Source: CAMYOC01 sp963704875
Lineage (GTDB): Bacteria > Pseudomonadota > Gammaproteobacteria > Steroidobacterales > XN24
Assembly: GCA_963704875.1 (NCBI GenBank)
Contig: CAVPIA010000006.1
Span: 1 to 64,000 of the forward strand
Direction of reading: 5' to 3'
DNA: 64,000 bases
Of the stretch, positions 52,914-62,239 are shown piece by piece; positions within the stretch are counted from its first letter, which is position 1, and each line of letters opens with the position of its first letter. Below the pieces are notes generated by a model, which was given only the letters and a program-made list of their open reading frames with translations, was not told the DNA's origin and did no database searches. A program made the translations under genes and the position numbers.

Positions 52914-54158
52914 ATGGCGGAAACACTGATCATCAGGCTGGGTTCGGATGCCGGTCGCGCAAGCTGGCTGACTATGGACGCCAATGGTTCCAGAGCTGGC
53001 AGCGTGGCCCAGGGTAGTCTGGAACAAGCCGCGGCAGACGCAGCCCAACGACGGATTCTCGTTCTGGCACCAGCCGACCAGGTCCTTGTGACCCGGGTGG
53101 ACTTGCCGGTCAAGGGCGCGGCGCGCATCCGCCAGGCGCTGCCCTTCGCATTGGAGGAGCAGGTCGCTGAAGACCTTGAAGTGCTGCATTTCGCTTCTGG
53201 CCGCAGGGAAGAAGATGGCCGGCTGAACGCGGCTGCCACCCGCCGCGAACGGATGGAAGCATGGGTGAGCCTGCTTCAGACCAGTGGCATCGAGGCTTCG
53301 GCGATCATCGCGGAACAGTCGATGCTACCGACTTCTCCCACCGCCACTATCTGGGTTATTGAGGGCAACGCGTGCTATATCCGCCGACCGGGCGAGTCAC
53401 CGTTGCGGATCGAAGGGGACTCGGTTGATGAGTTCATGATCTTCGGCGATCCCCGGGATACCAGGATCGAGGGCGGCGCCCATCTGACCGTTTATCTCAG
53501 CGCCGAAGATCAGCTGCGTTTCGCGCCCGGCATCGAGGCGCTGCGGGACACCTTGACCAGCGTAGAGATCAAGCTGCTCCCGGATGGCGCGCTGCCGTTG
53601 CTCGCGGCTACCGCGATGCGATCCCCGGCGGTCAATCTGTTGCAGGGCGTTTTCGCGCCGCGGACCGGCATTCAGCGACTGCTCAAGCCGTGGCGTGCGG
53701 CGGCTGCCCTGCTACTGGCATTGATTACGTTGCTGGTGATCCGCCAGGGCGCCGAGCTATTCCAACTGAAGGCGCAGGAACAGCAACTGGACCAGTCGAT
53801 TCAGACAATATTTCGCGAGGCCATGCCGGATGTCACGCGCGTAGTTAACGCCCGCGGCCAGCTGGAAACGCGATTACGCGCGATACGCGGTTCCGGCGGC
53901 GACAGCGACGCGCCGTTCCTCACTATTCTTGAAGTCGTCAGCCGGGCGGTCATGTCCGAGCCGCAGACCCGGATCGAATCGCTGAGTTTCCGCAACGGCA
54001 TCATGGAACTGAAACTGGCCGCGCCCGGGGTAGACGCGCTTGACCGGGTGCAGCGCCAGGTAGAAGCCAGCGGCGGCCTGGAGGCTGACATTCTGTCGGC
54101 CAATCCACGCGGCGAACAGGTCGAAGGCAGGATTCAGATTTCGGAGACGGGAGCATGA
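52914..54158 (+). CDS. gspL: Type II secretion inner-membrane protein GspL
   Basis: 414 residues. Cytoplasmic actin-like part (LVTRVDLPVKGAARIRQALP; FALEEQVAEDLEVLHF), one membrane helix near residue 265 (AAALLLALITLLVI) and a periplasmic ferredoxin-like end. Binds the ATPase GspE and links it to GspM. Confidence 0.93.
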   Translation: MAETLIIRLGSDAGRASWLTMDANGSRAGSVAQGSLEQAAADAAQRRILVLAPADQVLVTRVDLPVKGAARIRQALPFALEEQVAEDLEVLHFASGRREEDGRLNAAATRRERMEAWVSLLQTSGIEASAIIAEQSMLPTSPTATIWVIEGNACYIRRPGESPLRIEGDSVDEFMIFGDPRDTRIEGGAHLTVYLSAEDQLRFAPGIEALRDTLTSVEIKLLPDGALPLLAATAMRSPAVNLLQGVFAPRTGIQRLLKPWRAAAALLLALITLLVIRQGAELFQLKAQEQQLDQSIQTIFREAMPDVTRVVNARGQLETRLRAIRGSGGDSDAPFLTILEVVSRAVMSEPQTRIESLSFRNGIMELKLAAPGVDALDRVQRQVEASGGLEADILSANPRGEQVEGRIQISETGA

Positions 54159-54637
54159 GAGCGTGGTTTGAAAATCTCGCGCCGCGTGAACGTCTGGTGG
54201 TCAGCGTTGGCGCTGTCGTGGCCGGTCTGATCCTGTTCTGGGGACTGGTGCTTTATCCGCTGGGCTCAAGCGCTGATGCCAGCGCCGAACGCATCGCCCG
54301 CAAACAGGCGGACCTGGAGTGGATGCTGGGAGCTGCTGCTGAAATAAAGGCCAGCGGCGGCATCATCACCGCGGCGGGAAACCCGGATCAGTCGCTGGTG
54401 GTTGTTATCGATCGCAGCGCACGCCAGGCCGGAATCGGCGCTGCGCTGACCCGCAATCAACCGGTCGGCGAAGACTCGATCCGGGTGCGCCTGGAGTCGG
54501 CGCCCTTCGATGCGGTGACGCGCTGGCTGGGGCAGTTGCAGGGTAGCTACGGTCTCGATATGGAGTCGGCGACGTTTGAACGCGGCAAGGCAGAAGGCAC
54601 GGTCACAGCGAGTGTCATCCTGAGGCAGCCCGGCTGA
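54155..54637 (+). CDS. gspM: Type II secretion inner-membrane protein GspM
   Basis: 160 residues; ATGA overlap with gspL. One N-terminal membrane helix (VVSVGAVVAGLILFWGLVL) and a periplasmic domain ending in a strand-rich part (VRLESAPFDAVTRWLGQLQG). Partner of GspL. Confidence 0.92.
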   Translation: MRAWFENLAPRERLVVSVGAVVAGLILFWGLVLYPLGSSADASAERIARKQADLEWMLGAAAEIKASGGIITAAGNPDQSLVVVIDRSARQAGIGAALTRNQPVGEDSIRVRLESAPFDAVTRWLGQLQGSYGLDMESATFERGKAEGTVTASVILRQPG

Positions 54638-55380
54638 TGAGAAAACCACTGTTGCTGGCGACATTCGGGTTTATCCTGATCCTCGTTTTCATGCTGGTGC
54701 TGTGGCCGGCCAGGGTCGCTGTCGGCTGGTTTCTGCCGGCCAACGTTGCGCTGAGCGGCGTCACCGGTACGGTCTGGCAAGGCAGCGCCAGTCAGCTGAG
54801 CATCGATGGTCATGTGATCGGTGGTCTGACCTGGGATGCCCGCAGCCTGAGCGTGCTCAGCGGAAGTCCACGCTGGCAGATCGAGTTACGGAGACCCGCA
54901 GGATTCGTACGTGCTGACGTCGCGGTATCCACCACGGGTTCGGTCCAGGTATCAGACCTGACCGCGGCCAGTCCGCTACAGGGCGTTGCGGATCTGGTGC
55001 CGCTGGCTGGCACCGATGGCAACCTGACGGTCAATCTGCCAACGCTGGCCCTTGAGCAAGGGCAGCTGACTGCGCTGTCAGGTCAGATTGTGGTCGATGC
55101 TCTGAGCCCGATGGGTCTTGCCGATGTGAATCTGGGCACACTCGAACTGATGTTGCCGGCAGACCAGACACCGCCATTCAGCGGCAGCCTTAGCGCCCTC
55201 GATGGCCCTCTGCTTGTTGAGGATGGTCGTTTGGAACTCGCTGCCAACGGCAGCTACACGATTAGTGGTCGGGTAAAAGCGCGCGATGATGCGCCAGACA
55301 ACATTCGTCAGGGCATTCAATTCCTGGGCACACCGGATCCGCTTGGCTTCTACCCGTTCCTGCAACGCGGATCACTCTGA
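54637..55380 (+). CDS. gspN: Type II secretion protein GspN
   Basis: 247 residues; start shares one base with the gspM stop (TGATG). N-terminal membrane helix (LLATFGFILILVFMLVLWPA) and ALSGVTGTVWQGSASQLSID typical of GspN. Accessory T2SS protein, absent from many systems. Its last 9 bases overlap the convergent helicase gene. Confidence 0.88.
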   Translation: MRKPLLLATFGFILILVFMLVLWPARVAVGWFLPANVALSGVTGTVWQGSASQLSIDGHVIGGLTWDARSLSVLSGSPRWQIELRRPAGFVRADVAVSTTGSVQVSDLTAASPLQGVADLVPLAGTDGNLTVNLPTLALEQGQLTALSGQIVVDALSPMGLADVNLGTLELMLPADQTPPFSGSLSALDGPLLVEDGRLELAANGSYTISGRVKARDDAPDNIRQGIQFLGTPDPLGFYPFLQRGSL

Positions 55381-58300
55381 CGCAGGACCCGGGGTCCAGC
55401 TACGCCAGGCACGATGTAGCGGAAAATATAGTCCGACCCGGACCGGCTGCCCGGGATGCATATTCGCAACGAGCCGTGCGTATCGCTCCAGCTGCTCGCG
55501 ATAACGCTCCACCTCCCGATCCAGATAGGTCTCCAGATCGGCGCCTTCATGCGCGCCGGTCTTGAAATCGATGACCCAGCGCTGCCCGTCCGCGTCACGG
55601 AAAGACCTGTCTATGCTGAGGTGAGCAACCGTCCCGTCCAGATTACCGGCTATCGCAAGTTCGCTGCGTGCGTCCTCATGGGCCGCAGACAGTATCCACC
55701 GGCCACGCTCATCAGCGAGCGTATTGTCCAGGCCAGTCATTACCTGCGCCAGGGCCTCGTCCAACATGCGCCCACTGAGTCCCTGTTCCACAAGCGCCTG
55801 GCCCAGCATGTCCCGCGACTCTGAAATGCGCTGGCGTGACCAATGCGCCAGTCCATCGTTGGCCATCCTCTCCAGCCATCGATGGACCACCGTTCCTACC
55901 GCTCTACCGCCCCGGCCCGCCCACCAGAATTCCACCCGCCCCGGCTCCGGCGCGTGGAGCGCAGGTCCAGCTTGCCAGATCGCCGAGCCAGGCGCCGGCG
56001 GCAGTAACCAGTCCGCCGTTAGTCGCGAAATCTCTTGCGTCGCCCTCGGCGGCACCGTCGCGGCCTGCGACTGTGTCTGCTCGCCGTCTGGCCCTTGTTC
56101 CAAGCTGGCGAGAAAGTGCCGGGCCTGGCCAGGCCACAACAGATCCAGCATCGAACCCCGTTGCGGAGGTCTGATATCACTCCGGTCGGCGTCCGCGTCC
56201 GCGTCCGCATCGGCGGCGGACCTGAGCGTCGCGAACAGATGCATCTGCCGGCGTGCCCGGGTCGCCGCAACATAAAGCAGCCGCTCGAGTTCGAATGCGG
56301 CCTTGCGCGTTTCCAGTCGCTTGAGGAACTTGTGCAAGGGATCCCGATCCGCGCCGCGTTCTTCTACCGTGGCCAGCAACAGGTCTGATTGTCCGTCCGC
56401 CTGCGAGATTTCCAGCCAGTGAAGCAACTGAGTATCGCCACCGCCGGGGAGCCGATGCAATCCGGGCAGCAATACATAATCAAATTGCAGGCCTTTGGCC
56501 TTATGGATGGTCATTAGCTGAATCTGTTCGCCGGCTGTCGGATCCGGCGCAGCGTAGAGGTCATCCAGCCGTGCTTCGAGCGTCGCCACATCATCCAGAT
56601 CGCCACCTATTTCGAGGCCGCGCAGACGTTGAAAATAGTTTCTTGCATCCTCCAGATCAGATGCTTTGGGCAGCGTTGCCGGACCACCCAATGCCAGCCA
56701 GACACCCTCCACCAGTCTGTGCAGGGGACGCCGTCCACGCAGCGCCATACCCGCGCTGACCGCTGCATGCAGCGCTTCAATACGACGGCGGGCATCGGCC
56801 GAAACCCTCGGATCCGGAGGCGATTGACTGATCGCATTTCTGATCGAATCGCTGACCGTCGTCGAGCGGTCGCCAGCCAGGATCTCGATATCGTCCAGAC
56901 GCAGGCCGCACCATGGCGCACGCATGAGCGCAAGCCACGCCGTGCGATCGCCGGGGTGGCTCAGCGCGCGGGTCAAGGCCATCAGATCCTGGATCACGGG
57001 GCGCTGCGCCAGCGGCTCTATATCCACAGCCTTGTAAGTCATGCCGGCGGCTTTCAGGCCGTGGACAATGGCCGCCAGATGATTCCGGGCCCGCACCAGA
57101 ACCGCGATGCTGGGTTGCTCACCGATGCCGTTGTCCGCCGCGGAATTCTGCTCATCGCGGCCATCCCGGTCACCGGCAAGCTGGTGCGCAGCCTGTAACT
57201 CGCGGATCACCTGCACGACGCGGCTGGCCTCTTCGCTACCGTCATCATCAAGCAAGCTGTGCATTCGGACCGGCGGCAAATTGCCTTCCGGGTGCCATGC
57301 CTCGGCAGCGGTGAATGTGACCGCACCCAGGCGCGGATCTTCCTGGGTCGGCATGATGTCTCGCATGGCGTCGTTGACCCATTCAACGAGGCCGCGATCC
57401 GAACGGAAATTGACTTCCAGCACCAGATCGTCGATCGCCACCTCGTTGATCCGGCCATCGCGTCGTACCTGCAGGAACAGCCCGACCTCGGCTTCGCGGA
57501 AGGCGTAGATGGACTGCATCGGATCGCCAACGCAGAACAGGCTGCGGCCATCGCTCTGCTCCCAGCCCGCAGTCAGTTGGCGCAACAGCTGAACCTGCCC
57601 GATGGACGTATCCTGGAATTCATCCAGCAACAAATGGCGGATACGATAATCCAGCGACAGCGCGAGATCGGTGGGCTGATCCTCGTCGCCCAAAGCCCGC
57701 CGCGCAGCCTGCGCCACAGCGACATAGTCCGCCTCACCCTGCTCGCGCATGACCAGCTCGAGCTCGGCGGCACAGATCGGCAGCAGGGTCAGCAGATTGC
57801 CGAGAATCTCCCATTGAACGTCGTCGTAACGCCATGGAGGCAGATCCCTGATCCGGTGCAGCAGCGGGCGCCAGGGATGTTCCGCAGTAAGACTCTGCAA
57901 CAACGCCAGCAGCCGTTCTTTCTCGATTGTCTTGGCAGGCATGCCCTGCCCTACAGTCACCGTTTTGCGCCAGTCCCCCTTTCTTGTAAGCAACAGTTCG
58001 GCGACGCCACACCACACCCCCAGCGCGTCCGCATCTGGATCCGGCATCACGCTCAGTCCGGCACACGCAAGCACCGGCGAATCCGTCCCGCGCTCCTGCA
58101 AATTCGCGGCGGCAAACGCGCACAATGCCGGCAATTCAGCGCCAAGGGCTGCCGGCATGGTGCGACACACATGCCGTAATTCCTCTTCGACCTGGCGACG
58201 GATACTGCCCTCCAGCCAGGCTCGGCGCTCTGCCTCACCCATGGCTCGCGGGCCGGTGACGCGGGCCAGCCACTGATCGCGCCGTCCAAGCAATCCGGCC

Positions 58301-58869
58301 AGCATGTCGCGGGCCCGGTCGAAACGGTTGTCCCGATGACGTAACAGCGCCAGACAGGAGCGACCATCGGGTCCCGGCTCATCCACCCGCTGCAGGGTCC
58401 GCGTCGCCGCCAACTCATACAAGCGTGACGGCCGTTGACTGATCGTCAGCGCACCGCCGGCGCCGGACATGATCGGCATTTGCCTGCTTATCAGCGCGTG
58501 CAATGCATCGATAGTCATCACCCGCAAGCGGCCGGGAGATTGATCCAGCTGCCAACCCATCTCCTCGTCTCGCTGGCGCGCCGCCCGAGCCAGCTTCCAG
58601 GTCAGCGCCTGATGGGCCTGTTCCGGTTCTGTGTCATCGCCGGCGCGCGCCAGCGCCTGGATGATGCGCTGACGCATCTCACCGGCAGCCTTGCGGGTAA
58701 AGGTCATCGCAAAGATCTCTTCTGGCGCCTCGACAGTCGCCAGCAGAGCCAGGAACCGCTGGGTCAACAATTCGGTCTTGCCGGAGCCGGCAGGTGCCTG
58801 AACGATGAAACTGCGCCCAGGGTCCAGCGCCTCGCGCCTGGCCGCACGGTCCGCGAGCTTATCTGTCAC
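55372..58869 (-). CDS. AddA-like UvrD helicase / PD-(D/E)XK nuclease
   Basis: 1165 residues. Walker A FIVQAPAGSGKTELLTQRFL at the N-terminus, motif Ia AMTFTRKAAGEM, Walker B LLLDEFQDTS near residue 415, GDPMQSIYAFREAEVG, motif V MTIHKAKGLQFDYVLLPGL, and a C-terminal nuclease with WVIDFKTGAH. This is the helicase-nuclease subunit of double-strand-break resection (AddAB/RecBCD role). GTG start at 58869. An (Asp-Ala) repeat lies between helicase and nuclease. It overlaps the nuclease partner gene by 11 bases. Confidence 0.9.
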   Translation of the reverse strand: MTDKLADRAARREALDPGRSFIVQAPAGSGKTELLTQRFLALLATVEAPEEIFAMTFTRKAAGEMRQRIIQALARAGDDTEPEQAHQALTWKLARAARQRDEEMGWQLDQSPGRLRVMTIDALHALISRQMPIMSGAGGALTISQRPSRLYELAATRTLQRVDEPGPDGRSCLALLRHRDNRFDRARDMLAGLLGRRDQWLARVTGPRAMGEAERRAWLEGSIRRQVEEELRHVCRTMPAALGAELPALCAFAAANLQERGTDSPVLACAGLSVMPDPDADALGVWCGVAELLLTRKGDWRKTVTVGQGMPAKTIEKERLLALLQSLTAEHPWRPLLHRIRDLPPWRYDDVQWEILGNLLTLLPICAAELELVMREQGEADYVAVAQAARRALGDEDQPTDLALSLDYRIRHLLLDEFQDTSIGQVQLLRQLTAGWEQSDGRSLFCVGDPMQSIYAFREAEVGLFLQVRRDGRINEVAIDDLVLEVNFRSDRGLVEWVNDAMRDIMPTQEDPRLGAVTFTAAEAWHPEGNLPPVRMHSLLDDDGSEEASRVVQVIRELQAAHQLAGDRDGRDEQNSAADNGIGEQPSIAVLVRARNHLAAIVHGLKAAGMTYKAVDIEPLAQRPVIQDLMALTRALSHPGDRTAWLALMRAPWCGLRLDDIEILAGDRSTTVSDSIRNAISQSPPDPRVSADARRRIEALHAAVSAGMALRGRRPLHRLVEGVWLALGGPATLPKASDLEDARNYFQRLRGLEIGGDLDDVATLEARLDDLYAAPDPTAGEQIQLMTIHKAKGLQFDYVLLPGLHRLPGGGDTQLLHWLEISQADGQSDLLLATVEERGADRDPLHKFLKRLETRKAAFELERLLYVAATRARRQMHLFATLRSAADADADADADRSDIRPPQRGSMLDLLWPGQARHFLASLEQGPDGEQTQSQAATVPPRATQEISRLTADWLLPPAPGSAIWQAGPALHAPEPGRVEFWWAGRGGRAVGTVVHRWLERMANDGLAHWSRQRISESRDMLGQALVEQGLSGRMLDEALAQVMTGLDNTLADERGRWILSAAHEDARSELAIAGNLDGTVAHLSIDRSFRDADGQRWVIDFKTGAHEGADLETYLDREVERYREQLERYARLVANMHPGQPVRVGLYFPLHRAWRSWTPGPASE
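56188..56211. repeat. Short 6-bp tandem repeat inside the AddA-like gene
   Basis: About three to four copies of GCGGAC (minus strand) encode a run of alternating Asp and Ala in a linker. Copy-number change would keep the frame. Confidence 0.7.
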
Positions 58870-61531
58870 CGAGCAGACCCTGTTCGCTTAACTCATGGCG
58901 CCGACACAGGATCGACAACTCGCACCATTTGCAATCCTCACTGACCCGGCGCGGGTCTACCTGCGCATCGCCTTGCGCAAACGCATGTGCCAGCGCCGTC
59001 ACCTGATGACGCCACACACTAAGCAAGGCGGGCCAGTCATCGGCCACCGGGCGCGGTCCGTTTGCAGGGTCGCGGATTCCGGTGCCGGGGATATCGCTGT
59101 CGGCAAAGCCCCGGTATCCAACTTCCCCCACCGCCAGACTGCCAAACGCGACACCGCTGACACGCGAACCGCCGGCCATCGCATAGAGAGGAAGCTGGGG
59201 CTCTCTTGGCCGCTCGCCGAGCCAGTCCCGGGTCGCTGTTTTGCCGGTCTTGTAGTCGATATACAGCATGCCTCCGCTGGCCAGCCGATCGACGCGGTCC
59301 ACTCGCAAGCGGAAGGTCAGGCCGGCAAGCTCGAGCTGTTTCTGCGACTCGAGCTCGCCGACAGCGAACGATTCCCGCTGCAGGTCCTGCTGCAGCAGTT
59401 CAAGAATTCGCTGGCTCAGGCGGCCCTGTTCCAGGGCAGATATGCTCGGCGGGATATCTCGGGTACCGCCGAGTGCGCGCCGAATCGCGTTCGACAAGGC
59501 ATCGCGAACTGCTTGCTCCAGCGCTTCCGGCTCCATGCCGCGAGGGACCTCGGGATCGGCCCATTGTTGCCACAATGCGTGCAGCGCCTGGTGTGCGATC
59601 TCGCCGCTCATGAGCGGCGAGATGCCGGGTACCGGTGTTTCAACAGGCTCTGCCAGCAAACGGAATCTCGCCTGCGCCTGAAACGGGCAGGCCGCCTGCG
59701 CGCGCAACACGCCACTTCCACCGCGCAGCGGAGACGTCGACGGCCACGGTTGCATCCGTGTATCCCCGACTCTCTCCAGATCCGCGCTATCACGGATGAT
59801 CTGTGCGAGCCCACGGGGAGCAGGCGCCAGCGTCATCGCCGGCAAGTCTGCGATCAAAGCTGCCGGGCGCAGGGTTTCGTCCTGATCGCGTGCTGGCCAG
59901 CTAAATACCACCTGACCCGCCGCACGCGTCAGCGTCGCCGTTCGTTGCGCGGCATAGTCCAGCTCGGACCTGGCGCAACAGCGTGGCATGCCCGCCTCGC
60001 GCTGCAGGGCGATAGGCAACAAGCCGTTCGGACGCAGTGGCCGCGGCCAGGCCTGATCATGCAGTCCTCCCACCCACAGCGCGTCAAACGACAGCCCGGG
60101 CGTCTCCTGCAGACCCAGTACCTGCACCGGCGCCGGCGGTGCCTCAGCCTGGAACAGATTGTCGGTAGCGAGTCGTCGCAGCTGATCCAGCGCGGCCCTG
60201 GCGCTGACCCTGCCGCTGACTGCGGTCAGCCCGGCGAGGCTTGCCAGCAGTTCCTGCCATTTGGCCACCGTCTGAAACTCATTTGAGTCCAGGCTTCGAT
60301 CACCCGGCCAGCCCAATTCTTCCAGCACCCTGCGAAACTGTTCCGCCCAGTCATCGAACGAGCGCATCGGATCTGGATCCATATTTTCAAGCGATGCCAC
60401 GCGGGTATGCAGACCAGGAACGGCTGGCCGACGACGATCCGATCCTTCACGGGTCAGCCGGCACAGGCCTGCCAGATCCAGTTGAAATACGCCCTGCTGG
60501 CGCAGCCAGATATCCAGCCGTGCGCGGGCATCCGCTTCTGCAATGCCGCCGCCCAGATACGGGGATCGCAACAGCCTTCCCACGTCGGTATGTGAGCCCC
60601 TGTCAAGCCAGAGACTCAGCGCCAGCAACGCGTTATCGACCACTGGCCAGCGCGCCAGCGGCAAGCCCAAAGAAAGATTCCACGGTCTGGCCCCGGTATC
60701 GGCATACGGCAGAACCGCCGCGGGATCCAGCGCATCATCCAGCGCATCGACCACTTCACTGCGACGCTGTTCCAGGTCGATGAGTACCAGACCCACAACG
60801 GCATCCGGCCGCGTCTCTATAAACCGTCTGGCCCAGGCTGCCGCGGCTCGAATTTCAGCATCCGGATCCGGGCAGCACGCGATTTTCGCATCCGCCGGCG
60901 CAGCCTCGGGCTGCCATTCGGCGACCTGGTGGCCTGCGTTACGCAGCGCCCGAATCAGGTGGTGCTGGGCAGCGGTGTAACGATCGAAACCCGCCAGCAA
61001 GATGTGTCCAGGCGCGTCTCCGGGGCTATCCAGGGTAGTGGCCAACTGCCACGCCAGGTCGGCGCTCATGGCCCATCCGCGTTCTCTTCGCAACGCCGCG
61101 AAACGCTCGGCGATCAGCATAAATTGTCGGGTATCGCTGCCTGCGTCGCGGGCGAGCACGGAATCCGTGATTGCGTAATCCCGGGTCAGCTTCCATGCCT
61201 GCATCGCCTCTCTTGCTGCCTGTGCAGGCAACAGCAGGGAATCCATGTTCGGCAGCGGGCCCGGAAGATCGCGAATGATCTGCTCCCAGACGACTCGCTC
61301 CTGTTCCGCGCCGATCAGCTTGCGGTCACAAACCGGGTGTCCCTGATCCCTCGCCCGCCGCCATTGCCGCTCGACCCACGCATCCCAGGGCAACACATCC
61401 GTCGGCCACCAGGCGCGCTGGCCCCTGGCGAGATTCTGTCGATCCTCCCTGGCTCGCAGGGCACGGGCCAGCCGCCGGGTCGCCGTGACCACGGTAAACG
61501 GACCACCCGCTGGCTCGAAGCCAATAGGCAA
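58859..61531 (-). CDS. AddB-like PD-(D/E)XK nuclease family protein
   Basis: 890 residues with a TTG start. The N-terminal part resembles an inactivated helicase (FTVVTATRRLARALRA, no Walker A Gly-Lys). The C-terminal nuclease shows GGMLYIDYKTGKT and four Cys placed to hold an iron-sulfur cluster (one in AACPFQAQ, three in CKWCELSILC), the hallmark of AddB. It is of the kind named 'probable DNA repair protein' (TIGR03623). It forms with the AddA-like protein a resection complex, used instead of, or beside, RecBCD. Confidence 0.88.
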   Translation of the reverse strand: MPIGFEPAGGPFTVVTATRRLARALRAREDRQNLARGQRAWWPTDVLPWDAWVERQWRRARDQGHPVCDRKLIGAEQERVVWEQIIRDLPGPLPNMDSLLLPAQAAREAMQAWKLTRDYAITDSVLARDAGSDTRQFMLIAERFAALRRERGWAMSADLAWQLATTLDSPGDAPGHILLAGFDRYTAAQHHLIRALRNAGHQVAEWQPEAAPADAKIACCPDPDAEIRAAAAWARRFIETRPDAVVGLVLIDLEQRRSEVVDALDDALDPAAVLPYADTGARPWNLSLGLPLARWPVVDNALLALSLWLDRGSHTDVGRLLRSPYLGGGIAEADARARLDIWLRQQGVFQLDLAGLCRLTREGSDRRRPAVPGLHTRVASLENMDPDPMRSFDDWAEQFRRVLEELGWPGDRSLDSNEFQTVAKWQELLASLAGLTAVSGRVSARAALDQLRRLATDNLFQAEAPPAPVQVLGLQETPGLSFDALWVGGLHDQAWPRPLRPNGLLPIALQREAGMPRCCARSELDYAAQRTATLTRAAGQVVFSWPARDQDETLRPAALIADLPAMTLAPAPRGLAQIIRDSADLERVGDTRMQPWPSTSPLRGGSGVLRAQAACPFQAQARFRLLAEPVETPVPGISPLMSGEIAHQALHALWQQWADPEVPRGMEPEALEQAVRDALSNAIRRALGGTRDIPPSISALEQGRLSQRILELLQQDLQRESFAVGELESQKQLELAGLTFRLRVDRVDRLASGGMLYIDYKTGKTATRDWLGERPREPQLPLYAMAGGSRVSGVAFGSLAVGEVGYRGFADSDIPGTGIRDPANGPRPVADDWPALLSVWRHQVTALAHAFAQGDAQVDPRRVSEDCKWCELSILCRRHELSEQGLLGDR

Positions 61532-61582
61532 TGGATTAAGGAAACTGTATATTTGTTATGCTCTTATATAACTAATTGAATG

Positions 61583-62122
61583 TCAGTTATCACTTTCCGG
61601 CGCGACTCCATCCGCATTGCCATCCGCATCGCCGACCGTCGTCTCTGTCTGATTTGCGCAAGGAAACGTCTCCTGCAGGGCCTCGAAAAACACCGCGGTG
61701 ACGGGCAGCTCGCTCTTGTCTGGATGACGGTTCAGATAATCCGAAAGGATCGTAATGTAACGACTGCCACTGGGTTCCTCGGTAATGCAATAACCCAGCA
61801 ATTCCTCGGTGTCTGTTTTGCCAAACAACTCGAACACGCTTTCTGCATCCAGGTCGAGCAGCACGGTCAGCAGCGAGGCCATGCTCAGGGCACCGATCCG
61901 GCTGCCGGTTTCGAATCCGGCCACGATGCCAAGGGTTTGCCCGAGACAATAGGTGATATCCAGATCGTCGCCGTCGCCGGTGCCGGAGAGAATTGCAATA
62001 TAGGCAGCGCAATCCGCCTGCCAGCCTGCCGCGGTGGCAATCGCCGCGCGGCTATCTGCCGGCCACATAAAAATCGCAAGCACTATCACCGGCATGAAAC
62101 CGGGCGCGAGTCTGGAGATCAT
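61583..62122 (-). CDS. Secreted Rap1a/Tai-like protein
   Basis: Start ATG 62122 behind AGGAAAATTCC. 179 residues with signal peptide VIVLAIFMWPADSRAA. The mature part has paired Cys (ADCAAYIAILSG; TYCLGQTLGIVAGFETG; YCITEE; ETFPCAN) and the pattern YLNRHPDKSELPVTAVFFEA, which matches the Rap1a/Tai immunity fold. Such proteins protect against T6SS amidases, but many are orphans with unknown roles. No effector or T6SS gene is nearby. The tail is Asp/Gly-rich. Confidence 0.7.
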   Translation of the reverse strand: MISRLAPGFMPVIVLAIFMWPADSRAAIATAAGWQADCAAYIAILSGTGDGDDLDITYCLGQTLGIVAGFETGSRIGALSMASLLTVLLDLDAESVFELFGKTDTEELLGYCITEEPSGSRYITILSDYLNRHPDKSELPVTAVFFEALQETFPCANQTETTVGDADGNADGVAPESDN

Positions 62123-62239
62123 GGAATTTTCCTGACAACTGATGCGGCCGGTATCGTCGCATGAAGGTTTCCGCGCCCGCAATCATCGACGCCCATCGAC
62201 GCCGCTCAGATCGCGCCGCAGCCGCTGCCCGGCTCGCCT

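Noticed and set aside
58895..60286. 463-codon plus-strand open frame
   Set aside because: Antisense to the AddB-like gene, Arg/Gln-rich shadow sequence.
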